The notes beneath the pieces are model-generated. The model ran no database searches. It worked only from the letters and a program-made list of their open reading frames with translations, and had not been told where the DNA came from. DNA of 64,000 nt from Dryocola boscaweniae. Its GTDB lineage: Bacteria; Pseudomonadota; Gammaproteobacteria; Enterobacterales; Enterobacteriaceae. Made by a program: the position numbers and the translations under genes. Positions 49,591 to 63,157 of this stretch are shown here, piece by piece. Where the stretch lies: assembly GCF_025215095.1 (NCBI RefSeq), contig NZ_JALHAP010000065.1, positions 17,776 through 81,775 on the forward strand, written 5' to 3'. Positions within the stretch are counted from its first letter, which is position 1, and each line of letters starts with the position of its first letter.

Positions 49591-49857
49591 ATGGGTGGTA
49601 TCAGTATCTGGCAATTAGTGATCATTGCCGTCATTGTCGTTCTTCTGTTTGGTACTAAGAAGCTGGGTTCTATCGGTTCCGATCTGGGCGCTTCTATCAA
49701 GGGCTTTAAGAAAGCCATGAATGATGATGAGCCTAAAGAGAAAGAAAAAGACACATCCGTTGAAGACGCTGACTTCACCGCGAAAAATCTGGGGGATAAA
49801 CAACCTGGCGACGTAAAAAAAGACGAAGCGAAGAGCAACGATAAAGAGCAGGTGTAA
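49591..49857 (+). CDS. tatA: Twin-arginine translocase subunit TatA
   Basis: Forms the oligomeric channel element of the Tat pathway, which exports folded proteins with twin-arginine signals. It has 88 residues: a short N-terminal membrane helix (about 3-21, [18 protein letters not shown]), the hinge [14 protein letters not shown], an amphipathic helix, then a charged disordered tail. It begins the tatABCD cluster about 80 bp after ubiB; a TATAAT at 49543-49548 could be the -10 box of a local promoter. Confidence 0.97.
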   Translation: MGGISIWQLVIIAVIVVLLFGTKKLGSIGSDLGASIKGFKKAMNDDEPKEKEKDTSVEDADFTAKNLGDKQPGDVKKDEAKSNDKEQV

Positions 49858-49860
49858 ACC

Positions 49861-50403
49861 GTGTTCGATATTGGTTTTAGCGAGCTGCTGCTGGTCTTCG
49901 TGATTGGCCTCGTTGTTCTGGGGCCGCAACGTCTGCCTGTAGCGGTCAAAACGGTGGTTGGCTGGATCCGTGCGCTGCGTTCGCTTGCTGCGACGGTGCA
50001 AAATGAGCTGGCTCAGGAACTGAAAATCCAGGAACTGCAGGACAGCCTGAAAAAGGTTGAGAAAGCGAGCATGGATAACCTGACGCCAGAGCTAAAAGCC
50101 TCCATGGATGAACTGCGTCAGGCGGCGGAATCCATGAAGCGTTCCTATACGCAGGACCCTGAAAAGGCCAGCGATGAAGCGCATACTATCCATAATCCAT
50201 TGGTAAAAGATGAACAAGACAGTCGCGAAGGCGTTACGCCTGCTGCGGCTGCTCATCAGGCAAGCGCGCCCGATCAGGCTCCTGAAGTGGACACAACGCA
50301 GGCGGCCGAGCCTTTGAGAGAAGCTCCGCATTCTCCGGTTAAACCTGCTCCGGAGCCTGTTTCCACCCCCGTCTCATCTCAACCTTCGAGTGATAAACAG
50401 TAA
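49861..50403 (+). CDS. tatB: Sec-independent translocase subunit TatB
   Basis: Forms the TatBC receptor that binds twin-arginine signal peptides. The start is GTG 49861, three bases after the tatA stop, giving 180 residues. It has a membrane helix ([21 protein letters not shown], with conserved Glu8), the hinge GPQRLP, and a long amphipathic helix (22-about 100), then a variable Pro/Ala/Glu-rich tail. Confidence 0.97.
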   Translation: MFDIGFSELLLVFVIGLVVLGPQRLPVAVKTVVGWIRALRSLAATVQNELAQELKIQELQDSLKKVEKASMDNLTPELKASMDELRQAAESMKRSYTQDPEKASDEAHTIHNPLVKDEQDSREGVTPAAAAHQASAPDQAPEVDTTQAAEPLREAPHSPVKPAPEPVSTPVSSQPSSDKQ

Positions 50404-50405
50404 AC

Positions 50406-51182
50406 ATGGCCGTTGAAGATACCCAACCGCTCATTACCCATTTGATTGAGCTGCGCAAGCGACTGTTAAACAGCATTATCGCTGTGCTGGTCATTTTTCT
50501 GGCGCTGGTTTATTTCGCAAACGACATTTACCAGATCGTATCCGCACCGCTGATAAAGCAGATGCCGATAGGATCAACGATGATTGCCACCGACGTGGCG
50601 TCGCCTTTCTTTACGCCGATTAAGCTGACGATTTACGTTTCGATCTTCCTGTCGGCACCCGTCATTCTTTATCAAATTTGGGCGTTTATCGCGCCTGCGT
50701 TGTACAAGCATGAACGCAAATTGGTCACGCCGCTGCTGATCTCCAGCTCTTTGCTGTTTTATATCGGTATCGCTTTTGCTTATTTTGTTGTTTTTCCGCT
50801 GGCATTTGGTTTTCTGACAAAAACCGCGCCGATAGGCGTGGTAATGTCTACCGACATCAGCAAGTACCTCGATTTTGTCATGACGTTGTTTATGGCATTT
50901 GGGGTCGCGTTTGAAGTCCCGGTTGCCATCATCCTGCTGTGCTGGATGGGCGTTACTACTCCGGAAGCGCTCAAGCAGAAGCGTCCTTATATCTTCGTTG
51001 GCGCCTTCGTGGTCGGTATGCTTTTGACGCCACCGGACATCTTCTCGCAAACGCTGCTGGCAATACCGATGTACTGTCTGTTTGAAGTCGGCGTGTTCTT
51101 CTCCCGCTACTATGTCGGCAAAGGCCGCCGGGATATGGAAGATGTCCAGGAAGACGAAGATCGCTCTGAAAAAGACTCATAA
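50406..51182 (+). CDS. tatC: Sec-independent translocase subunit TatC
   Basis: Core polytopic subunit of the Tat receptor, with six membrane helices. It has 258 residues. The signal-peptide contact region [14 protein letters not shown] is at the N-terminus, and the first periplasmic loop and [19 protein letters not shown] segment ([13 protein letters not shown] here) are conserved. The C-terminal tail is acidic. It starts two bases after tatB, so tatABC is one transcript. Confidence 0.97.
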   Translation: MAVEDTQPLITHLIELRKRLLNSIIAVLVIFLALVYFANDIYQIVSAPLIKQMPIGSTMIATDVASPFFTPIKLTIYVSIFLSAPVILYQIWAFIAPALYKHERKLVTPLLISSSLLFYIGIAFAYFVVFPLAFGFLTKTAPIGVVMSTDISKYLDFVMTLFMAFGVAFEVPVAIILLCWMGVTTPEALKQKRPYIFVGAFVVGMLLTPPDIFSQTLLAIPMYCLFEVGVFFSRYYVGKGRRDMEDVQEDEDRSEKDS

Positions 51183-51223
51183 TTTAGGCCGCCCATCAGG
51201 GCGGTCGTCGTTTGGAACGCTAT

Positions 51224-52003
51224 ATGTTTGATATTGGTGTCAATCTAACCAGTACACAGTTTGCCAGAGACCATGCAGAAGTGGTGCAGCGTGCGCAGCA
51301 GGCTGGCGTTAGCGGTATGTTGTTGACCGGAACCAACCTTCATGAGAGCCAACAAGCGCTCGCTATGGCGCAGAAATACGTCGGATGCTGGTCTACCGCC
51401 GGTGTTCATCCTCACGATGCGAGCCAGTGGGATGAGTCAGCCGCGCAGGCGATAATCGAGCTTGCCGGAGCGCCAGAAGTGGTTGCTATCGGTGAATGCG
51501 GGCTGGACTTTAACCGCAACTTTTCAACGCCAGCCGAGCAGGAGTGTGCTTTCACCGCGCAACTGGCGCTGGCTGCCGATTTGGTGATGCCGGTATTTCT
51601 TCACTGTCGTGAAGCTCATGAGCGCTTTATCGCCTTGCTTGACCCATGGCTGGATAAATTACCCGGCGTGGTGCTGCATTGCTTTACCGGCACGCAGGCT
51701 GAAGCGCGTGAATGCCTGGCCCGCGGCCTGTTTATCGGCATTACCGGCTGGGTATGCGATGAACGCCGTGGCCTTGAGCTGCGCGAATTGCTGCCTGTCA
51801 TTCCAGCTCAGCAACTTCTGCTGGAAACTGACGCCCCTTATTTGTTACCGCGGGATCTTAAACCCAAACCTGCAACCCGGCGGAACGAACCCTGTTACTT
51901 ACCCCATATCCTGAATCAGGTAGCCCTTTGGCGCGGAGAAGATCCCGCCTGGCTTGCGCAAGTAACAGATGACAATGCCCGCCGTCTTTTCCGGCTGGCT
52001 TAA
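51224..52003 (+). CDS. tatD: 3'-5' DNA exonuclease TatD
   Basis: Metal-dependent TatD-family nuclease (amidohydrolase fold) acting on single-stranded DNA in repair of oxidative damage; it is not needed for Tat export. ATG 51224 gives 259 residues. An in-frame TTG at 51212 could add four residues (LERY), which matches the E. coli MEYR start, so either is possible. Metal-site residues are seen in [46 protein letters not shown] and [10 protein letters not shown]. Confidence 0.95.
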   Translation: MFDIGVNLTSTQFARDHAEVVQRAQQAGVSGMLLTGTNLHESQQALAMAQKYVGCWSTAGVHPHDASQWDESAAQAIIELAGAPEVVAIGECGLDFNRNFSTPAEQECAFTAQLALAADLVMPVFLHCREAHERFIALLDPWLDKLPGVVLHCFTGTQAEARECLARGLFIGITGWVCDERRGLELRELLPVIPAQQLLLETDAPYLLPRDLKPKPATRRNEPCYLPHILNQVALWRGEDPAWLAQVTDDNARRLFRLA

Positions 52004-52018
52004 ATCAGGAGAAAGTAA

Positions 52019-53041
<1,023 letters not shown>

Positions 53042-53047
53042 ATATTA

Positions 53048-53069
53048 AAGGCCAGCATTCGCTGGCCTT
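53048..53069. terminator. Bidirectional terminator between hemB and rfaH
   Basis: Perfect 9-bp stem AAGGCCAGC (53048-53056) and GCTGGCCTT (53061-53069) with a 4-nt loop, lying between two convergent genes. The flanking U tracts are short. Confidence 0.65.
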
Positions 53070-53074
53070 GTGCT

Positions 53075-53563
53075 TTAAAGCTTCCTGAAATCCGTGTTTT
53101 TCACGCTTTGCCTGACCTGCTTATTCAGCAGGTTAAGAAGCAACATAGAGCGCGCTTCGCCGTCCGGCTCGCTGAATATTGCTTCCAGTCCTTCGAACGC
53201 CCCTTCGGTAATCACAACGCTGTCTCCCGGATAGGGCGTTTGCGGGTCGGTGACGTTTTCAGGATGATAGTTAATCAACCGATCGATAACATTTTCCGGC
53301 ACGCTGGCAGGCTGAGAACCAAAGCGAACAAAATGGCTCACGCCGCGGGTGGAGTTGACCGTGGTGGTGTGTATGTTTTCCGGATCGAACTTGACGAACA
53401 TATAGTTCGGGAACAAAGGTTCACTGACTGCGGTTCGTCTTCCACGCACTATTTTTTCCAGCGTGATCATCGGGGTGAGGCAGTTTACCGCCTGGCGCTC
53501 AAGATGCTCTTGCGCCCGCAGCAACTGTCCTCTTTTGCAGTACAGAAGATACCAGGATTCCAT
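53075..53563 (-). CDS. rfaH: Transcription antiterminator RfaH
   Basis: NusG paralogue recruited at ops sites to allow transcription of long LPS, capsule, pilus and toxin operons. It has 162 residues. The N-terminal NGN domain (about 1-100, [22 protein letters not shown] at the start, [10 protein letters not shown] in the middle) binds RNA polymerase. The C-terminal domain (about 112-162) is the one that refolds from helical hairpin to KOW barrel. Next to hemB on one side and ubiD on the other. Confidence 0.97.
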   Translation of the reverse strand: MESWYLLYCKRGQLLRAQEHLERQAVNCLTPMITLEKIVRGRRTAVSEPLFPNYMFVKFDPENIHTTTVNSTRGVSHFVRFGSQPASVPENVIDRLINYHPENVTDPQTPYPGDSVVITEGAFEGLEAIFSEPDGEARSMLLLNLLNKQVRQSVKNTDFRKL

Positions 53564-53750
53564 AATTTTTCATCTCACCTCATTGAGCGCGCAAGAATAA
53601 CAAAAGGTCGAACTCAGAGATAGCCAGCACAAGTATAACCAACGACCATCTGATTAACGGCCAAGCAGTAACTCGTTTTTAACAAAAATACAGCATGGCA
53701 CGGATGAAGTCCGTATAATGGCGGCCATTCTCCGGGCCTGGATTAATTGC

Positions 53751-55235
53751 ATGAAATACCACGACCTACGCGATTTTATTACGCTGCTTGAGCAACGCGG
53801 TGAGCTAAAACGTATCGCAATGCCCGTCGATCCGCATCTGGAAATGACTGAAATTGCCGATCGTACCCTGCGGGCAAATGGCCCGGCGCTGCTGTTCGAG
53901 AACCCAAAGGGTTACAGCATGCCGGTATTGTGCAATCTGTTTGGCACGCCGAAGCGAGTCGCGATGGGCATGGGGCAGGAAGACGTTTCCGCCTTGCGTG
54001 AAGTGGGTAAGCTGTTGGCCTTTCTGAAAGAGCCGGAGCCGCCAAAAGGATTCCGCGATCTGTTCGATAAAATCCCACAGTTTAAACAAGTGCTGAATAT
54101 GCCGACTAAGCGGCTACGCGGCGCGCCCTGCCAGGAAAAAATCTGGGAGGGAGAGCAGGTCGATTTAAACCGCATTCCCATTATGCAGTGCTGGCCGGAA
54201 GACGCCGCGCCGCTGATCACCTGGGGGCTGACTGTGACTCGTGGCCCGCATAAAGAGCGGCAGAATCTTGGCATTTATCGCCAGCAGCTTATCGGCAAGA
54301 ACAAACTAATAATGCGCTGGCTGTCGCATCGCGGCGGCGCGCTTGATTTCCAGGAATGGTGCGCCGCGCATCCGGGCGAGCGTTTCCCGGTTTCCGTGGC
54401 GCTGGGCGCAGACCCGGCAACTATTCTCGGCGCGGTAACTCCCGTGCCGGATACTCTTTCTGAGTATGCCTTTGCCGGGCTGCTGCGCGGTACTAAAACT
54501 GAAGTCGTGAAATGTCTTTCTAACGATCTCGAAGTGCCTGCCAGCGCGGAAATCGTGCTGGAAGGCTATATCGAACCGGGTGAAATGGCGCCGGAAGGGC
54601 CATACGGTGACCACACGGGATACTACAATGAAGTAGATAACTTCCCGGTATTTACCGTGACCCATATTACCCAGCGTGAGGATGCGATTTACCATTCCAC
54701 CTATACCGGCCGTCCACCGGACGAACCGGCGGTGCTTGGCGTGGCGCTGAACGAAGTCTTCGTGCCGATTCTGCAAAAGCAGTTCCCGGAAATCGTTGAT
54801 TTTTATCTGCCACCGGAAGGGTGCTCATATCGCCTTGCGGTCGTGACCATTAAGAAACAGTACGCCGGCCACGCGAAGCGCGTGATGATGGGCGTCTGGT
54901 CTTTCCTGCGGCAGTTTATGTACACCAAGTTTGTCATCGTGTGCGATGACGATGTTAACGCGCGTGACTGGAACGATGTTATTTGGGCCATCACTACGCG
55001 TATGGATCCGGCGCGTGATACCGTACTGGTCGAGAACACGCCGATCGATTACCTGGATTTTGCCTCGCCGGTTTCCGGCCTTGGTTCAAAAATGGGACTG
55101 GATGCCACCAATAAATGGCCAGGAGAAACCCAGCGCGAGTGGGGGCGCCCTATCAAAAAAGATGCGGAAGTCTGTGCGCGTATTGATGCAATCTGGGATG
55201 AACTGGCTATTTTCGATGACAGTAAAGACGCCTGA
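53751..55235 (+). CDS. ubiD: 4-hydroxy-3-polyprenylbenzoate decarboxylase UbiD
   Basis: Prenylated-FMN-dependent decarboxylase of ubiquinone synthesis; needs the cofactor made by UbiX. ATG 53751 gives 494 residues; upstream in-frame codons from 53718 overlap the probable -10 box TATAAT (53714-53719) and are not part of the protein. Conserved segments are [27 protein letters not shown], the catalytic Glu-Arg-Glu region around [22 protein letters not shown] and the C-terminal [13 protein letters not shown]. Confidence 0.97.
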   Translation: MKYHDLRDFITLLEQRGELKRIAMPVDPHLEMTEIADRTLRANGPALLFENPKGYSMPVLCNLFGTPKRVAMGMGQEDVSALREVGKLLAFLKEPEPPKGFRDLFDKIPQFKQVLNMPTKRLRGAPCQEKIWEGEQVDLNRIPIMQCWPEDAAPLITWGLTVTRGPHKERQNLGIYRQQLIGKNKLIMRWLSHRGGALDFQEWCAAHPGERFPVSVALGADPATILGAVTPVPDTLSEYAFAGLLRGTKTEVVKCLSNDLEVPASAEIVLEGYIEPGEMAPEGPYGDHTGYYNEVDNFPVFTVTHITQREDAIYHSTYTGRPPDEPAVLGVALNEVFVPILQKQFPEIVDFYLPPEGCSYRLAVVTIKKQYAGHAKRVMMGVWSFLRQFMYTKFVIVCDDDVNARDWNDVIWAITTRMDPARDTVLVENTPIDYLDFASPVSGLGSKMGLDATNKWPGETQREWGRPIKKDAEVCARIDAIWDELAIFDDSKDA

Positions 55236-55281
55236 GGGGCGATTTTTACGGTTTTGCATTATTGACCCGAAGAGGGGACGC

Positions 55282-55983
55282 ATGACAACCTTAAGCTGTA
55301 AAGTGACCTCGGTAGAAGCGATAACGGATACGGTATATCGCGTTCGATTGCTGCCGGAAGCAGATTTCTCTTTTCAGGCCGGACAGTATTTGATGGTGGT
55401 GATGGATGAGCGTGACAAACGCCCGTTCTCCATGGCATCCACGCCGAGCGAACATGAGTTTATCGAGCTGCACATTGGCGCCTCAGAACTCAACCTGTAC
55501 GCCATGGCCGTAATGGATCGCATTCTGAAGGAAAAAGAAATCGTTGTGGATATTCCGCACGGCGATGCCTGGCTGCGCGACGATGAAGATCGCCCGTTAA
55601 TTCTGATTGCGGGCGGCACGGGCTTCTCTTACGTGCGCTCCATCCTGCTTACGGCGCTGGCGCGTAACCCGCAGCGTGAAATCGCTATTTACTGGGGCGG
55701 TCGCGAAGAGAAGCATCTCTACGATCTGGCCGAGCTGGAAGCGCTTTCGGTGAAGCATGCGAATCTGCGGGTAGAAGCGGTAGTAGAGCAGCCGGAAGAA
55801 GGCTGGCGCGGGCGCAACGGCACGGTGTTAACGGCTGTATTGCAGGATTACGGTACGCTCGCCGGACACGATATTTATATCGCCGGGCGCTTTGAAATGG
55901 CGAAGATTGCGCGCGATTTGTTCTGTAATGAGCGCGGCGCAAACGTCGATCGTATGTTCGGTGATGCCTTCGCGTTTATTTGA
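55282..55983 (+). CDS. fre: NAD(P)H-flavin reductase Fre
   Basis: Reduces free riboflavin, FMN and FAD with NAD(P)H; the flavins then reduce ferric complexes, cob(III)alamin or activate ribonucleotide reductase. ATG 55282 with AGAGGGG gives 233 residues, the E. coli length; the frame stays open far upstream across ubiD but only as its shadow. The flavin-site motif RPFSMAS is near 46-52 and the pyridine-nucleotide site [11 protein letters not shown] is near 108-118, in the ferredoxin-reductase fold. Confidence 0.97.
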   Translation: MTTLSCKVTSVEAITDTVYRVRLLPEADFSFQAGQYLMVVMDERDKRPFSMASTPSEHEFIELHIGASELNLYAMAVMDRILKEKEIVVDIPHGDAWLRDDEDRPLILIAGGTGFSYVRSILLTALARNPQREIAIYWGGREEKHLYDLAELEALSVKHANLRVEAVVEQPEEGWRGRNGTVLTAVLQDYGTLAGHDIYIAGRFEMAKIARDLFCNERGANVDRMFGDAFAFI

Positions 55984-56004
55984 TGGCGAAACCGTAAACA
56001 TAAG

Positions 56005-56027
56005 CCACCGCATCGTCGGTGGTTTTT
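56005..56027 (+). terminator. Terminator after fre
   Basis: Stem CCACCG (56005-56010) and CGGTGG (56017-56022) with a 6-nt loop, followed by TTTTTGTTTTT. Confidence 0.82.
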
Positions 56028-56045
56028 GTTTTTCTGCGGTACAAG

Positions 56046-56074
56046 AAATAAAAAGCCCGCCCCTGACAGGCGGG
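56046..56074 (-). terminator. Terminator of the fadBA operon
   Basis: On the minus strand, stem CCCGCC / GGCGGG (56056-56061 and 56069-56074) is followed by CTTTTTATTT. It lies about 80 bp past the fadA stop. Confidence 0.75.
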
Positions 56075-56152
56075 AAAAACGGCAACTAAACTCTGTGCTT
56101 ATTGTTGCTGGTGGACGGCGTTAAATGCTCATCCACCGACAAATCTCCGTCA

Positions 56153-57325
<1,173 letters not shown>

Positions 57326-59515
57326 TCAGGCGCTTTTCAGATCGCTGGCTGGGCGCGCAGGCTCAACCGGGGGATAGTACGGCTCGTTACGGGACGCTTT
57401 CGCACGCAGGCCATCGGGCGCCTGGTAAAGCGGGCCGAGATGTTCGTACCGCTGAGCCATATCGAGGTATTTTGCGCAGCCGATAGTGTCTAACCAGCGG
57501 AAAGCGCCGCCGTGGAACGGAGGGAAGCCCAGGCCGTAAACCAGCGCCATATCCGCTTCCGCCGGGCTGGCGATAATGCCTTCTTCCAGGCAGCGCGCCA
57601 CTTCGTTGACCATCGGGATCATCATACGAGCGATAATCTCTTCGTCGCTGAAGCTGTGGCGTGGTTTGCTGACATCGGCCAGCAGCGCGTCGGTAGATTC
57701 ATCCTGCTCTTTGCGCGGCTTGCCCTTGCTGTCTTCTTTATAGCGATAGAAGCCCTGTTGGGTTTTCTGGCCGTAGCGGCCTGCATCAAACATTGCGTCA
57801 ATCGCATCGCGATAATCTTTCTGCATGCGCTGCGGGAAGCCAGCGGCCATAACTGCCTGCGCATGATGAGCCGTATCAATACCGACAACATCAAGCAGGT
57901 AAGCCGGACCCATCGGCCAGCCAAACTGTTTTTCCATCACTTTGTCGATCTGGCGGAAGTCCGCGCCATCGCGCATTAGCTGGCTCAAGCCTGCAAAGTA
58001 CGGGAACAGAACGCGGTTAACGAAGAAGCCGGGACAATCATTTACCACGATTGGTGTTTTGCCCATCTTGCTGGCCCATGCGACAACTTTTGCGATGGTT
58101 TGCTCGGAGGTTTTCTCGCCGCGAATCACTTCCACCAGCGGCATGCGATGCACCGGGTTGAAGAAGTGCATACCGCAGAAGTTCTCCGGACGCTTAAGGC
58201 TGTTTGCCAGCTCGCTAATCGGAATGGTCGAGGTGTTCGAGGCCAGCACCGCATCCGGACGAACTTTTTCTTCCACTTCCGCCAGCACGGCTTTTTTCAC
58301 TTTCGGATTCTCAACAACGGCTTCAACAACAACGTCGACGCGTTCAAAACCGGCGTAATCGAGCGTTGGATGAATGGTGGCAATCACGCCGGCCAACTTC
58401 ATGCCGTCAATTTTTCCGCGTTCGAGCTGTTTATTGAGTAATTTACTGGCCTCAGTTATGCCTAACGCCAGCGAGTTCTCGTTAATATCCTTCATTAATA
58501 CCGGTACGCCTTTCCAGGCCGACTGATAAGCAATGCCGCCGCCCATGATCCCGGCGCCGAGTACGGCAGCCTGTTTCGGGGTTTCGGTATTTTTGGTCAG
58601 TTTTTTCGCCTGACCTTTCACATATTGATCGTTGAGGAAAATCCCGACCAGCGCACGGGCCTCGTTAGAGCGAGCCAGAGGCACGAAACTTTGTGTCTCA
58701 AGCTGTAAGGCTTCGTCACGGCCAAGCCCTGCCGCAGCTTCTATTGTTTTTACCACCGTCATCGGGGCAGGGTAGTGTTTGCCCGCAATCTGCATCACCA
58801 TGCCTTTGGCGATGGTAAAGCTCATGGTCGCTTCGATTTTGCTTAAGCGCAGCGGCTCAAGTTTTGGCGCGCGCTTTGCCTTCCAGTCCAGATCGCCTTT
58901 AATTGCCTGCTGCAAAACCGCCAGTGCGCCTTCACGCAGCTTTTCGGCTTTTACTACGCCGTCGACCAGGCCGATTTTCTGCGCTTCTGCTGCGCTGACG
59001 TCTTTGCCAGCGGTGATAATTTCCAGCGCGCTATCTGCCCCGAGCATGCGCGGCAGGCGGACGGAGCCGCCGAAGCCCGGCATGATGCCCAGCCTGGTTT
59101 CCGGCAGGCCAATGCGCGCGTCCGGCGTCGCCAGACGATAATCAGTTGCCAGCACGCATTCGCATCCTCCGCCCAGCGCATAGCCGTTGACCGCAGAGAT
59201 AGTCGGAACGGGTAGATCTTCCAGGCGGTTAAAGACGCTATTGGCAAATTGCAGCCAGGTTGTCAGTTGCTCCGCAGGCACGAGGAACAGCGAAAGAAAT
59301 TCGGTAATGTCAGCCCCGACGATAAACGCCGCTTTATTTGAGCTAAGGAGCAGGCCTTTCAGATTGGGCTGCTTTTCCAGAACATCGAGAGCGTGGCCGA
59401 GGCTGGCGACGGTCGCGGTGTCGAGTTTGTTGACCGAACCGGGCGCATCGAACACCAGTTCGGCAATGCCATCTTCCAGCCAGTCGAGATGTAGGGTTTC
59501 GCCTTGGTAGAGCAT
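57326..59515 (-). CDS. fadB: Multifunctional fatty-acid oxidation complex alpha subunit FadB
   Basis: Carries enoyl-CoA hydratase, 3-hydroxyacyl-CoA dehydrogenase, and isomerase/epimerase activities of beta-oxidation. It has 729 residues, exactly the E. coli length. The N-terminal crotonase domain (about 1-190) has [19 protein letters not shown] and [10 protein letters not shown], which carry the two active-site Glu. The NAD-binding domain starts at [18 protein letters not shown] (about 314) and has the catalytic His in [15 protein letters not shown]. First gene of the fadBA operon, under a FadR site. Confidence 0.98.
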   Translation of the reverse strand: MLYQGETLHLDWLEDGIAELVFDAPGSVNKLDTATVASLGHALDVLEKQPNLKGLLLSSNKAAFIVGADITEFLSLFLVPAEQLTTWLQFANSVFNRLEDLPVPTISAVNGYALGGGCECVLATDYRLATPDARIGLPETRLGIMPGFGGSVRLPRMLGADSALEIITAGKDVSAAEAQKIGLVDGVVKAEKLREGALAVLQQAIKGDLDWKAKRAPKLEPLRLSKIEATMSFTIAKGMVMQIAGKHYPAPMTVVKTIEAAAGLGRDEALQLETQSFVPLARSNEARALVGIFLNDQYVKGQAKKLTKNTETPKQAAVLGAGIMGGGIAYQSAWKGVPVLMKDINENSLALGITEASKLLNKQLERGKIDGMKLAGVIATIHPTLDYAGFERVDVVVEAVVENPKVKKAVLAEVEEKVRPDAVLASNTSTIPISELANSLKRPENFCGMHFFNPVHRMPLVEVIRGEKTSEQTIAKVVAWASKMGKTPIVVNDCPGFFVNRVLFPYFAGLSQLMRDGADFRQIDKVMEKQFGWPMGPAYLLDVVGIDTAHHAQAVMAAGFPQRMQKDYRDAIDAMFDAGRYGQKTQQGFYRYKEDSKGKPRKEQDESTDALLADVSKPRHSFSDEEIIARMMIPMVNEVARCLEEGIIASPAEADMALVYGLGFPPFHGGAFRWLDTIGCAKYLDMAQRYEHLGPLYQAPDGLRAKASRNEPYYPPVEPARPASDLKSA

Positions 59516-59541
59516 GTCAGTCTCCTGAATCCAGCAATGGG

Positions 59542-59558
59542 ATCTGGTCGTACCAGAT
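59542..59558. promoter_or_regulatory. FadR operator of fadBA
   Basis: ATCTGGTCGTACCAGAT has perfect 7-bp arms (ATCTGGT / ACCAGAT) around CGT and matches the known E. coli fadB FadR site (its reverse complement reads ATCTGGTACGACCAGAT). It lies 27 bp upstream of the fadB start, so FadR would block transcription until bound by long-chain acyl-CoA. Confidence 0.88.
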
Positions 59559-59705
59559 GGAAGGGAGTGTGGGATTGATGTTAATGAAATGCAAACAACT
59601 CATTAAATATTTGCAAAGATGATCACAGCCCCTGGAAATAAGTCGGCCATGTTTACCCTGTGCTAAGATGCGTGCCGAACAGGCATAAAAACAGAAGGGT
59701 AAATT

Positions 59706-61037
59706 ATGGATTCACTGGCCTCGCTTTATAAAGATCATGTGGCAACCTTGCAGGAACGCACCCGCAATGTTCTGGCGCGTTTTAATCTTGATGCACTGCT
59801 GATTCACTCCGGGGAGCTGCTTAATGTTTTCCTGGACGATCATGCTTATCCGTTCAAAGTTAACCCGCAGTTCAAAGCTTGGGTGCCGGTAACGCAGGTA
59901 CCGAACTGCTGGCTGCTGGTGGATGGCGTTAACAAACCAAAATTGTGGTTCTACCTGCCGGTAGATTACTGGCACAACGTTGAACCGCTGCCGGAGTCCT
60001 TCTGGACTGAAGATATTGACGTGATAGCCCTGCCGAAAGCTGAGGGTATCGGCAGCCAGTTGCCTGCAGCACGCGGCAACATCGGTTATATCGGCCCGGT
60101 GCCGGAGCGCGCTTTGCAGCTTGAGATCCAGGCGGCGAACATCAACCCGAAAGGGGTGATTGATTACCTGCATTACCATCGCGCGTATAAAACTGATTAT
60201 GAGCTGGCATGCATGCGTCAGGCGCAAAAAACCGCTGTTGTTGGTCATCAGGCTGCCCACGAAGCTTTCCTGTCAGGGATGAGCGAGTTCGACATCAATC
60301 AGGCGTATCTGACCGCAACCGGCCACCGCGATATCGACGTGCCGTACAGCAATATTGTTGCGCTGAACGAACACGCTGCCGTATTGCACTACACCAGGCT
60401 CGATCATCATGTGCCTTCCGAAATGCGCAGTTTCCTACTGGATGCAGGCGCTGAGTACAACGGCTACGCGGCAGACCTGACCCGGACCTGGGCGGCCAAC
60501 GGCGACAGCGATTATGCGCAGCTCATCAAAGACGTTAACGCCGAACAACTGGCGTTGATCGGCACGATGAAAGCGGGCGAGCGCTACACCGAGTACCACA
60601 TTCAGTTCCATCAGCGTATTGCGAAGCTGCTGCGTCGCCATCAACTGGTGAATGACATCAGCGAAGAGGCGATGGTTGAAACCGGGATTACCGGGCCGTT
60701 TATGCCGCACGGTATTGGTCACCCGCTGGGTCTACAGGTGCACGATGTCGGTGGCTTTATGCAGGATGATACCGGTACACACCTTGCAGCCCCTTCACAA
60801 TATCCGTATCTGCGCTGCACGCGTGTGCTTGAGCCGCGCATGGTGCTGACCATTGAACCTGGCATCTACTTTATTGAATCCTTGCTCGCATCCTGGCGCG
60901 AAGGGCAGTACAGCAAGCACTTCAACTGGCAGCGTATTGAAGCAATGAAACCGTTCGGCGGCATTCGCATCGAAGACAATGTGATCGTTCACGAAAGCAC
61001 CGTTGAAAATATGACGCGCGATCTGAAACTGGCGTAA
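59706..61037 (+). CDS. pepQ: Xaa-Pro dipeptidase PepQ (prolidase)
   Basis: Dimetal (Mn) M24B peptidase that cleaves dipeptides with C-terminal proline; it also has side activity on organophosphorus triesters in known homologues. It has 443 residues, the E. coli length. The pita-bread C-terminal domain carries the metal ligands in [19 protein letters not shown] (two Asp), [12 protein letters not shown] (His), [10 protein letters not shown] (Glu) and [11 protein letters not shown] (Glu). It is divergent from fadB, and yigZ starts on the last base of its stop codon. Confidence 0.97.
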   Translation: MDSLASLYKDHVATLQERTRNVLARFNLDALLIHSGELLNVFLDDHAYPFKVNPQFKAWVPVTQVPNCWLLVDGVNKPKLWFYLPVDYWHNVEPLPESFWTEDIDVIALPKAEGIGSQLPAARGNIGYIGPVPERALQLEIQAANINPKGVIDYLHYHRAYKTDYELACMRQAQKTAVVGHQAAHEAFLSGMSEFDINQAYLTATGHRDIDVPYSNIVALNEHAAVLHYTRLDHHVPSEMRSFLLDAGAEYNGYAADLTRTWAANGDSDYAQLIKDVNAEQLALIGTMKAGERYTEYHIQFHQRIAKLLRRHQLVNDISEEAMVETGITGPFMPHGIGHPLGLQVHDVGGFMQDDTGTHLAAPSQYPYLRCTRVLEPRMVLTIEPGIYFIESLLASWREGQYSKHFNWQRIEAMKPFGGIRIEDNVIVHESTVENMTRDLKLA

Positions 61038-61651
61038 TGGATAGCTGGCCGATCCCTGCTGAATCCTTTTCCGTCAGCGAGGAAATTAAGAAAAGCCGCT
61101 TTATTACATTGGTAGCCCATACTGATGGAGTAGCAGCGGCTAAAGCTTTTGTGGAGCAGGTTCGCGCGCAACATCCTGACGCCCGTCACCATTGCTGGGC
61201 GTGGGTGGCGGGAGCACCGCATGATTCGCAACAGCTTGGGTTTTCTGACGACGGGGAGCCCGCCGGGACGGCCGGTAAACCCATGCTTGCTCAACTTATG
61301 GGAAGCGGCATTGGCGAAATTACTGCGGTAGTGGTGCGCTACTACGGTGGAATCAAACTGGGTACGGGCGGTTTGGTGAAAGCCTATGGCGGTGGCGTTC
61401 AGTTGGCGTTAAATCAACTGCCTACGGCGATCAAAGTGCCATTAACCGAATATACTTTGCAGTGTGATTACGCCCAGCTTGCGGGCGTCGAAGCGCTACT
61501 CAAACAAAATAATGGGCTGATCGTGCAAAGTGAATTTCAGGTATCGGTGCGGCTTAAAGTGGCGTTGCCACAAACGCAACTGGCTGAATTTTCATTAAGA
61601 CTGGCGGATTTTAGCCGCGGTTCATTGCATTTATTGCCGATTGAAGAATAA
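61037..61651 (+). CDS. yigZ: YigZ, IMPACT/UPF0029 family protein
   Basis: A 204-residue conserved protein with an N-terminal IMPACT/UPF0029 domain (about 15-125; FSVSEEIKKSRFI, then HHCWAWV, FSDDGEPAGTAGKPML and VVVRYYGGIKLGTGGLVKAYGGGVQLA) and a C-terminal EF-G domain V-like fold (about 135-195). It may bind nucleic acid or act on translation-related partners, but its role is not proven. It shares one base with pepQ (TAATG), hence coupled translation. Confidence 0.94.
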   Translation: MDSWPIPAESFSVSEEIKKSRFITLVAHTDGVAAAKAFVEQVRAQHPDARHHCWAWVAGAPHDSQQLGFSDDGEPAGTAGKPMLAQLMGSGIGEITAVVVRYYGGIKLGTGGLVKAYGGGVQLALNQLPTAIKVPLTEYTLQCDYAQLAGVEALLKQNNGLIVQSEFQVSVRLKVALPQTQLAEFSLRLADFSRGSLHLLPIEE

Positions 61652-61693
61652 TCCCCACCTCGCTATTTATTAATATTTAAGGAAGCGGCTGAA

Positions 61694-63145
61694 ATGCATT
61701 TTCGTGCCATAACCCGAATCGTTGGTCTGCTGGTCATCCTGTTTTCCGGGACCATGATAATTCCCGGGCTGGTTGCCTTAATTTACCGCGATGGTGCTGG
61801 CCGCGCCTTTACACAGACTTTTTTTGTCGCGCTGGTGATTGGGTCATTACTCTGGTGGCCAAACCGCCGTGAAAAAAGTGAACTGAAACCGCGCGAAGGT
61901 TTCCTGATTGTGGTGTTGTTCTGGACGGTGCTGGGCGGCGTGGGGGCATTGCCCTTCATATTCTCCGAACGCCCGAACCTGACGGTCACCGATGCTTTTT
62001 TTGAATCGTTCTCTGGTTTAACCACGACCGGCGCCACCACGCTTGTGGGGCTGGATTCGCTCCCTCATGCCATATTGTTCTACCGGCAAATGCTGCAATG
62101 GTTCGGCGGGATGGGGATAATCGTACTGGCCGTAGCTATTTTACCTATTCTGGGCGTCGGTGGGATGCAGCTCTATCGGGCTGAAATGCCGGGGCCGCTG
62201 AAAGATAACAAAATGCGCCCGCGCATAGCGGACACCGCGAAAACCCTGTGGCTTATCTATGTACTGCTAACCATCGCTTGTGCGGTGGCGCTGTGGTTTG
62301 CCGGAATGCCGGCTTTCGACGCGATAGGACACAGCTTTGCGACCATTTCCATCGGTGGATTTTCAACGCATGATGCCAGCGTGGGGTATTTCAACAATCC
62401 CACAATCAACACCATCATGGCTGTTTTTCTGCTGATTTCGGGCTGTAATTACGGTCTGCACTTCTCTTTGCTTAGCGGCCGTAGCTTAAAGGTTTACTGG
62501 CGTGACCCGGAATTCCGTATGTTTATTGGCGTGCAGTTAACGTTAGTGATCATCTGTACGCTGGTGCTGTGGTTGCACAGCACTTATCAGTCGGCCCTGC
62601 AAACGCTAAACCAGGCGTTCTTCCAGGTCGTGTCCATGGCGACAACGGCGGGATTCACTACCGACAGCATCGCCCGATGGCCTTTATTCCTGCCGGTGCT
62701 ATTGCTCTGCTCTGCGTTTATCGGCGGTTGTGCCGGTTCTACGGGAGGGGGCCTGAAGGTCATTCGTATCCTGCTGCTGTTCAAACAGGGGAACCGGGAG
62801 CTCAAACGCCTGGTGCACCCGAATGCGGTATACAGCATTAAGCTTGGCAACCGTGCGCTGCCGGAACGAATTCTTGAAGCGGTGTGGGGATTCTTCTCCG
62901 CGTATGCGCTGGTGTTTATTTTGAGCATGCTTGCGATTATCGCGACGGGCGTAGATGACTTCTCCGCTTTTGCTTCAGTGGCGGCTACGCTTAATAACCT
63001 GGGGCCGGGGCTGGGCGTGGTAGCGGATAACTTTGCCAGTATGAACCCGGTGGCGAAGTGGATCCTCATCGGCAACATGCTGTTTGGACGCCTTGAAGTG
63101 TTTACTTTATTAGTACTGTTCACGCCAACCTTCTGGCGAGAGTAA
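61694..63145 (+). CDS. trkH: Trk potassium uptake channel TrkH
   Basis: Pore subunit of the Trk K+ uptake system, gated by cytoplasmic TrkA with NAD/ATP. It has 483 residues with four repeats of a M1-P-M2 layout plus two extra N-terminal helices. Filter-like turns are visible at SGLTTTGATTLVGLD, TISIGGFSTHDAS, TAGFTTDS and LNNLGPGLGV, each containing the single conserved glycine. It lies between yigZ and hemG, as in E. coli. Confidence 0.97.
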   Translation: MHFRAITRIVGLLVILFSGTMIIPGLVALIYRDGAGRAFTQTFFVALVIGSLLWWPNRREKSELKPREGFLIVVLFWTVLGGVGALPFIFSERPNLTVTDAFFESFSGLTTTGATTLVGLDSLPHAILFYRQMLQWFGGMGIIVLAVAILPILGVGGMQLYRAEMPGPLKDNKMRPRIADTAKTLWLIYVLLTIACAVALWFAGMPAFDAIGHSFATISIGGFSTHDASVGYFNNPTINTIMAVFLLISGCNYGLHFSLLSGRSLKVYWRDPEFRMFIGVQLTLVIICTLVLWLHSTYQSALQTLNQAFFQVVSMATTAGFTTDSIARWPLFLPVLLLCSAFIGGCAGSTGGGLKVIRILLLFKQGNRELKRLVHPNAVYSIKLGNRALPERILEAVWGFFSAYALVFILSMLAIIATGVDDFSAFASVAATLNNLGPGLGVVADNFASMNPVAKWILIGNMLFGRLEVFTLLVLFTPTFWRE

Positions 63146-63157
63146 CCGGAGCCTGTA

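Noticed and set aside
54931..55281. N-terminal extension of Fre by 117 codons
   Set aside because: The extension overlaps ubiD in another frame and is not conserved; ATG 55282 has a strong ribosome site and gives the standard 233 residues.
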